Part shown: piece by piece, positions 5,496 through 6,226 of the stretch | Position numbering within the stretch: position 1 is the first letter of the stretch | How the letters are laid out: every line of letters begins with the position of its first letter | Source: an uncultured Ruminococcus sp. | GTDB taxonomy: Bacteria; Bacillota; Clostridia; Oscillospirales; Ruminococcaceae | Assembly (NCBI GenBank): GCA_946612185.1 | Contig: CAMOEP010000149.1 | Location: 1 to 6,226, forward strand | Reading direction: 5' to 3' | Length of the DNA: 6,226 bases | Notes under the pieces: model-generated | The model's input: only the letters and a program-made list of their open reading frames with translations | What the model was told of the DNA's origin: nothing | The model's database searches: none | Position numbers and translations under genes: made by a program

Positions 5496-5538
5496 TTTTT
5501 GTATAAGAGCGTGAAACATTTATTGAGGTGGGTAGAAA

Positions 5539-6096
5539 ATGAAGAAGTATGCGGTTTTCCAGACGAAAAACGGACAGTATTACTATAGGTATGCGGATAC
5601 CCTTGAAGCGCTGGAAGGCAGCGGCTTTGAGAAGATAATAACTGAGGAACAACTGCCGGTCGTGCTTGATAATAAGGGCGGTTATTTCAAGTTCAACCCC
5701 AACGATGCAAATTTCGTTGAGGTGATAGAGACTGCTTCTGAAAATCCTTTGCCGCTGGAGCGAATGTTCTACCGCAATTCGCCTGACTTCAAACTGGGCT
5801 GGATATCTCCGGACGGTGATTCCTACTCATGCTCTTTCACGAACCACAGCAAGTGCGCCGAGATGCTTGCACAGAAATATTACCCCAATGAGCGGTTTCC
5901 TGAGACTGCACTCCTGCGCAAAGGCTGGATAAAGGTCATCGACTCATGGAATGGCAGGGACAGACAGCACGGACAGTTTGTATATTCAGAGACAGGTTAT
6001 ATTACACAGAAAGCAGCCGACAAGCTTTATGATCTGGGGCTTTATGATAAGCCGGAAGTGAGGAAGCTTAGAGAAAGTTCGGAAAATAACTGGTGA
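5539..6096 (+). CDS. Hypothetical protein, 185 residues, family not recognised
   Basis: A soluble, aromatic-rich protein without a signal peptide or membrane segment. The N-terminal half (1-75) starts MKKYAVFQTKNGQYYYRYAD and looks like a small alpha/beta fold in which the strand is followed by a helix (TLEALEGSGFEKI). The centre holds GWISPDGDSYSC (87-98), then H103 and a helix (KCAEMLAQKYY). LLRKGWIKVIDSW (125-137) repeats the G-W-I pattern, and the C-terminal part is helical (GYITQKAADKLYDLGLYDKPEV). The G-W-x-x-PDG, H, then LLRKGW-I arrangement recalls uncharacterised proteins of gut Clostridia and their phages, but I cannot name a family or a function. The start is supported by GAGGTG (5525-5530) eight bases upstream and by a good promoter. 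The gene appears to be transcribed alone, possibly under a repressor at 5476-5495. No clear terminator follows it. Confidence 0.85.
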   Translation: MKKYAVFQTKNGQYYYRYADTLEALEGSGFEKIITEEQLPVVLDNKGGYFKFNPNDANFVEVIETASENPLPLERMFYRNSPDFKLGWISPDGDSYSCSFTNHSKCAEMLAQKYYPNERFPETALLRKGWIKVIDSWNGRDRQHGQFVYSETGYITQKAADKLYDLGLYDKPEVRKLRESSENNW

Positions 6097-6226
6097 TAGT
6101 TAAAAGGATAAAGGTATTCACAATTCCATAATTAAAAATTCTCGAAAATTCATAGAATGTTTTGTGCAATTCGCAACAATTACAAAAACAGTTCTGCCGA
6201 ATTGGGTAATATTTATATTGACTTTA

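Noticed and set aside
6097..6226. Terminator or next gene start after the 185-residue protein
   Set aside because: Only weak AT-rich repeats and a lone TTGACT at the window edge are visible, which is not enough to call.

Overview
The window looks like a chromosomal segment of a low-to-moderate GC Firmicute, most likely a Ruminococcus-like gut or rumen Clostridium relative. The reasons are strong AGGAG-type ribosome sites, near-consensus sigma-A promoters with 17-base spacers, AT-rich intergenic DNA, heavy ATA isoleucine use, a short clostridial-type glycogen branching enzyme, and a large sensor/AraC hybrid regulator. The genus is an inference from style, not from a database match.

Layout, left to right. 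Positions 13-49 hold a strong hairpin behind glgB. glgB (95-1888, minus) encodes a 597-residue glycogen branching enzyme. It is divergent from a TetR-family regulator (2044-2601, plus). The two promoters lie face to face in the shared intergenic region, with -10 boxes only three bases apart, and a TetR-operator-like inverted repeat follows. Between the convergent ends of tetR and the next gene sits a compact element (2587-2792): heptamer (ATGCGTA) arrays as inverted arms with a perfect 33-bp match, enclosing a bidirectional rho-independent terminator. The arms supply the final codons and stop codon of both flanking genes. Next comes a 736-residue minus-strand regulator (2783-4993) that joins a sugar-binding-protein-like sensor, a degenerate GGDEF-like domain and an AraC-type DNA-binding domain.

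The 545-base gap from 4994 to 5538 is not empty. It holds the regulator's promoter, then a plus-strand unit with its own promoter (5148-5176) and a strong terminator (5356-5387), which fits a small structured RNA of about 205 nt of unrecognised class. It ends with the promoter of the last gene, overlapped by a palindrome. That gene (5539-6096, plus) encodes an unrecognised 185-residue soluble protein. The final 130 bases are AT-rich; I see no convincing terminator or gene there, only a possible -35 box (TTGACT, 6218-6223) at the edge.

Functional reading: glgB makes the alpha-1,6 branches of storage glycogen, and the adjacent TetR protein is positioned to affect it through the shared promoter region. 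The hybrid regulator probably senses a sugar or related ligand, but its targets are not visible here. The two most unusual things are the stop-plus-terminator repeat element between the convergent genes and the independent small-RNA unit.
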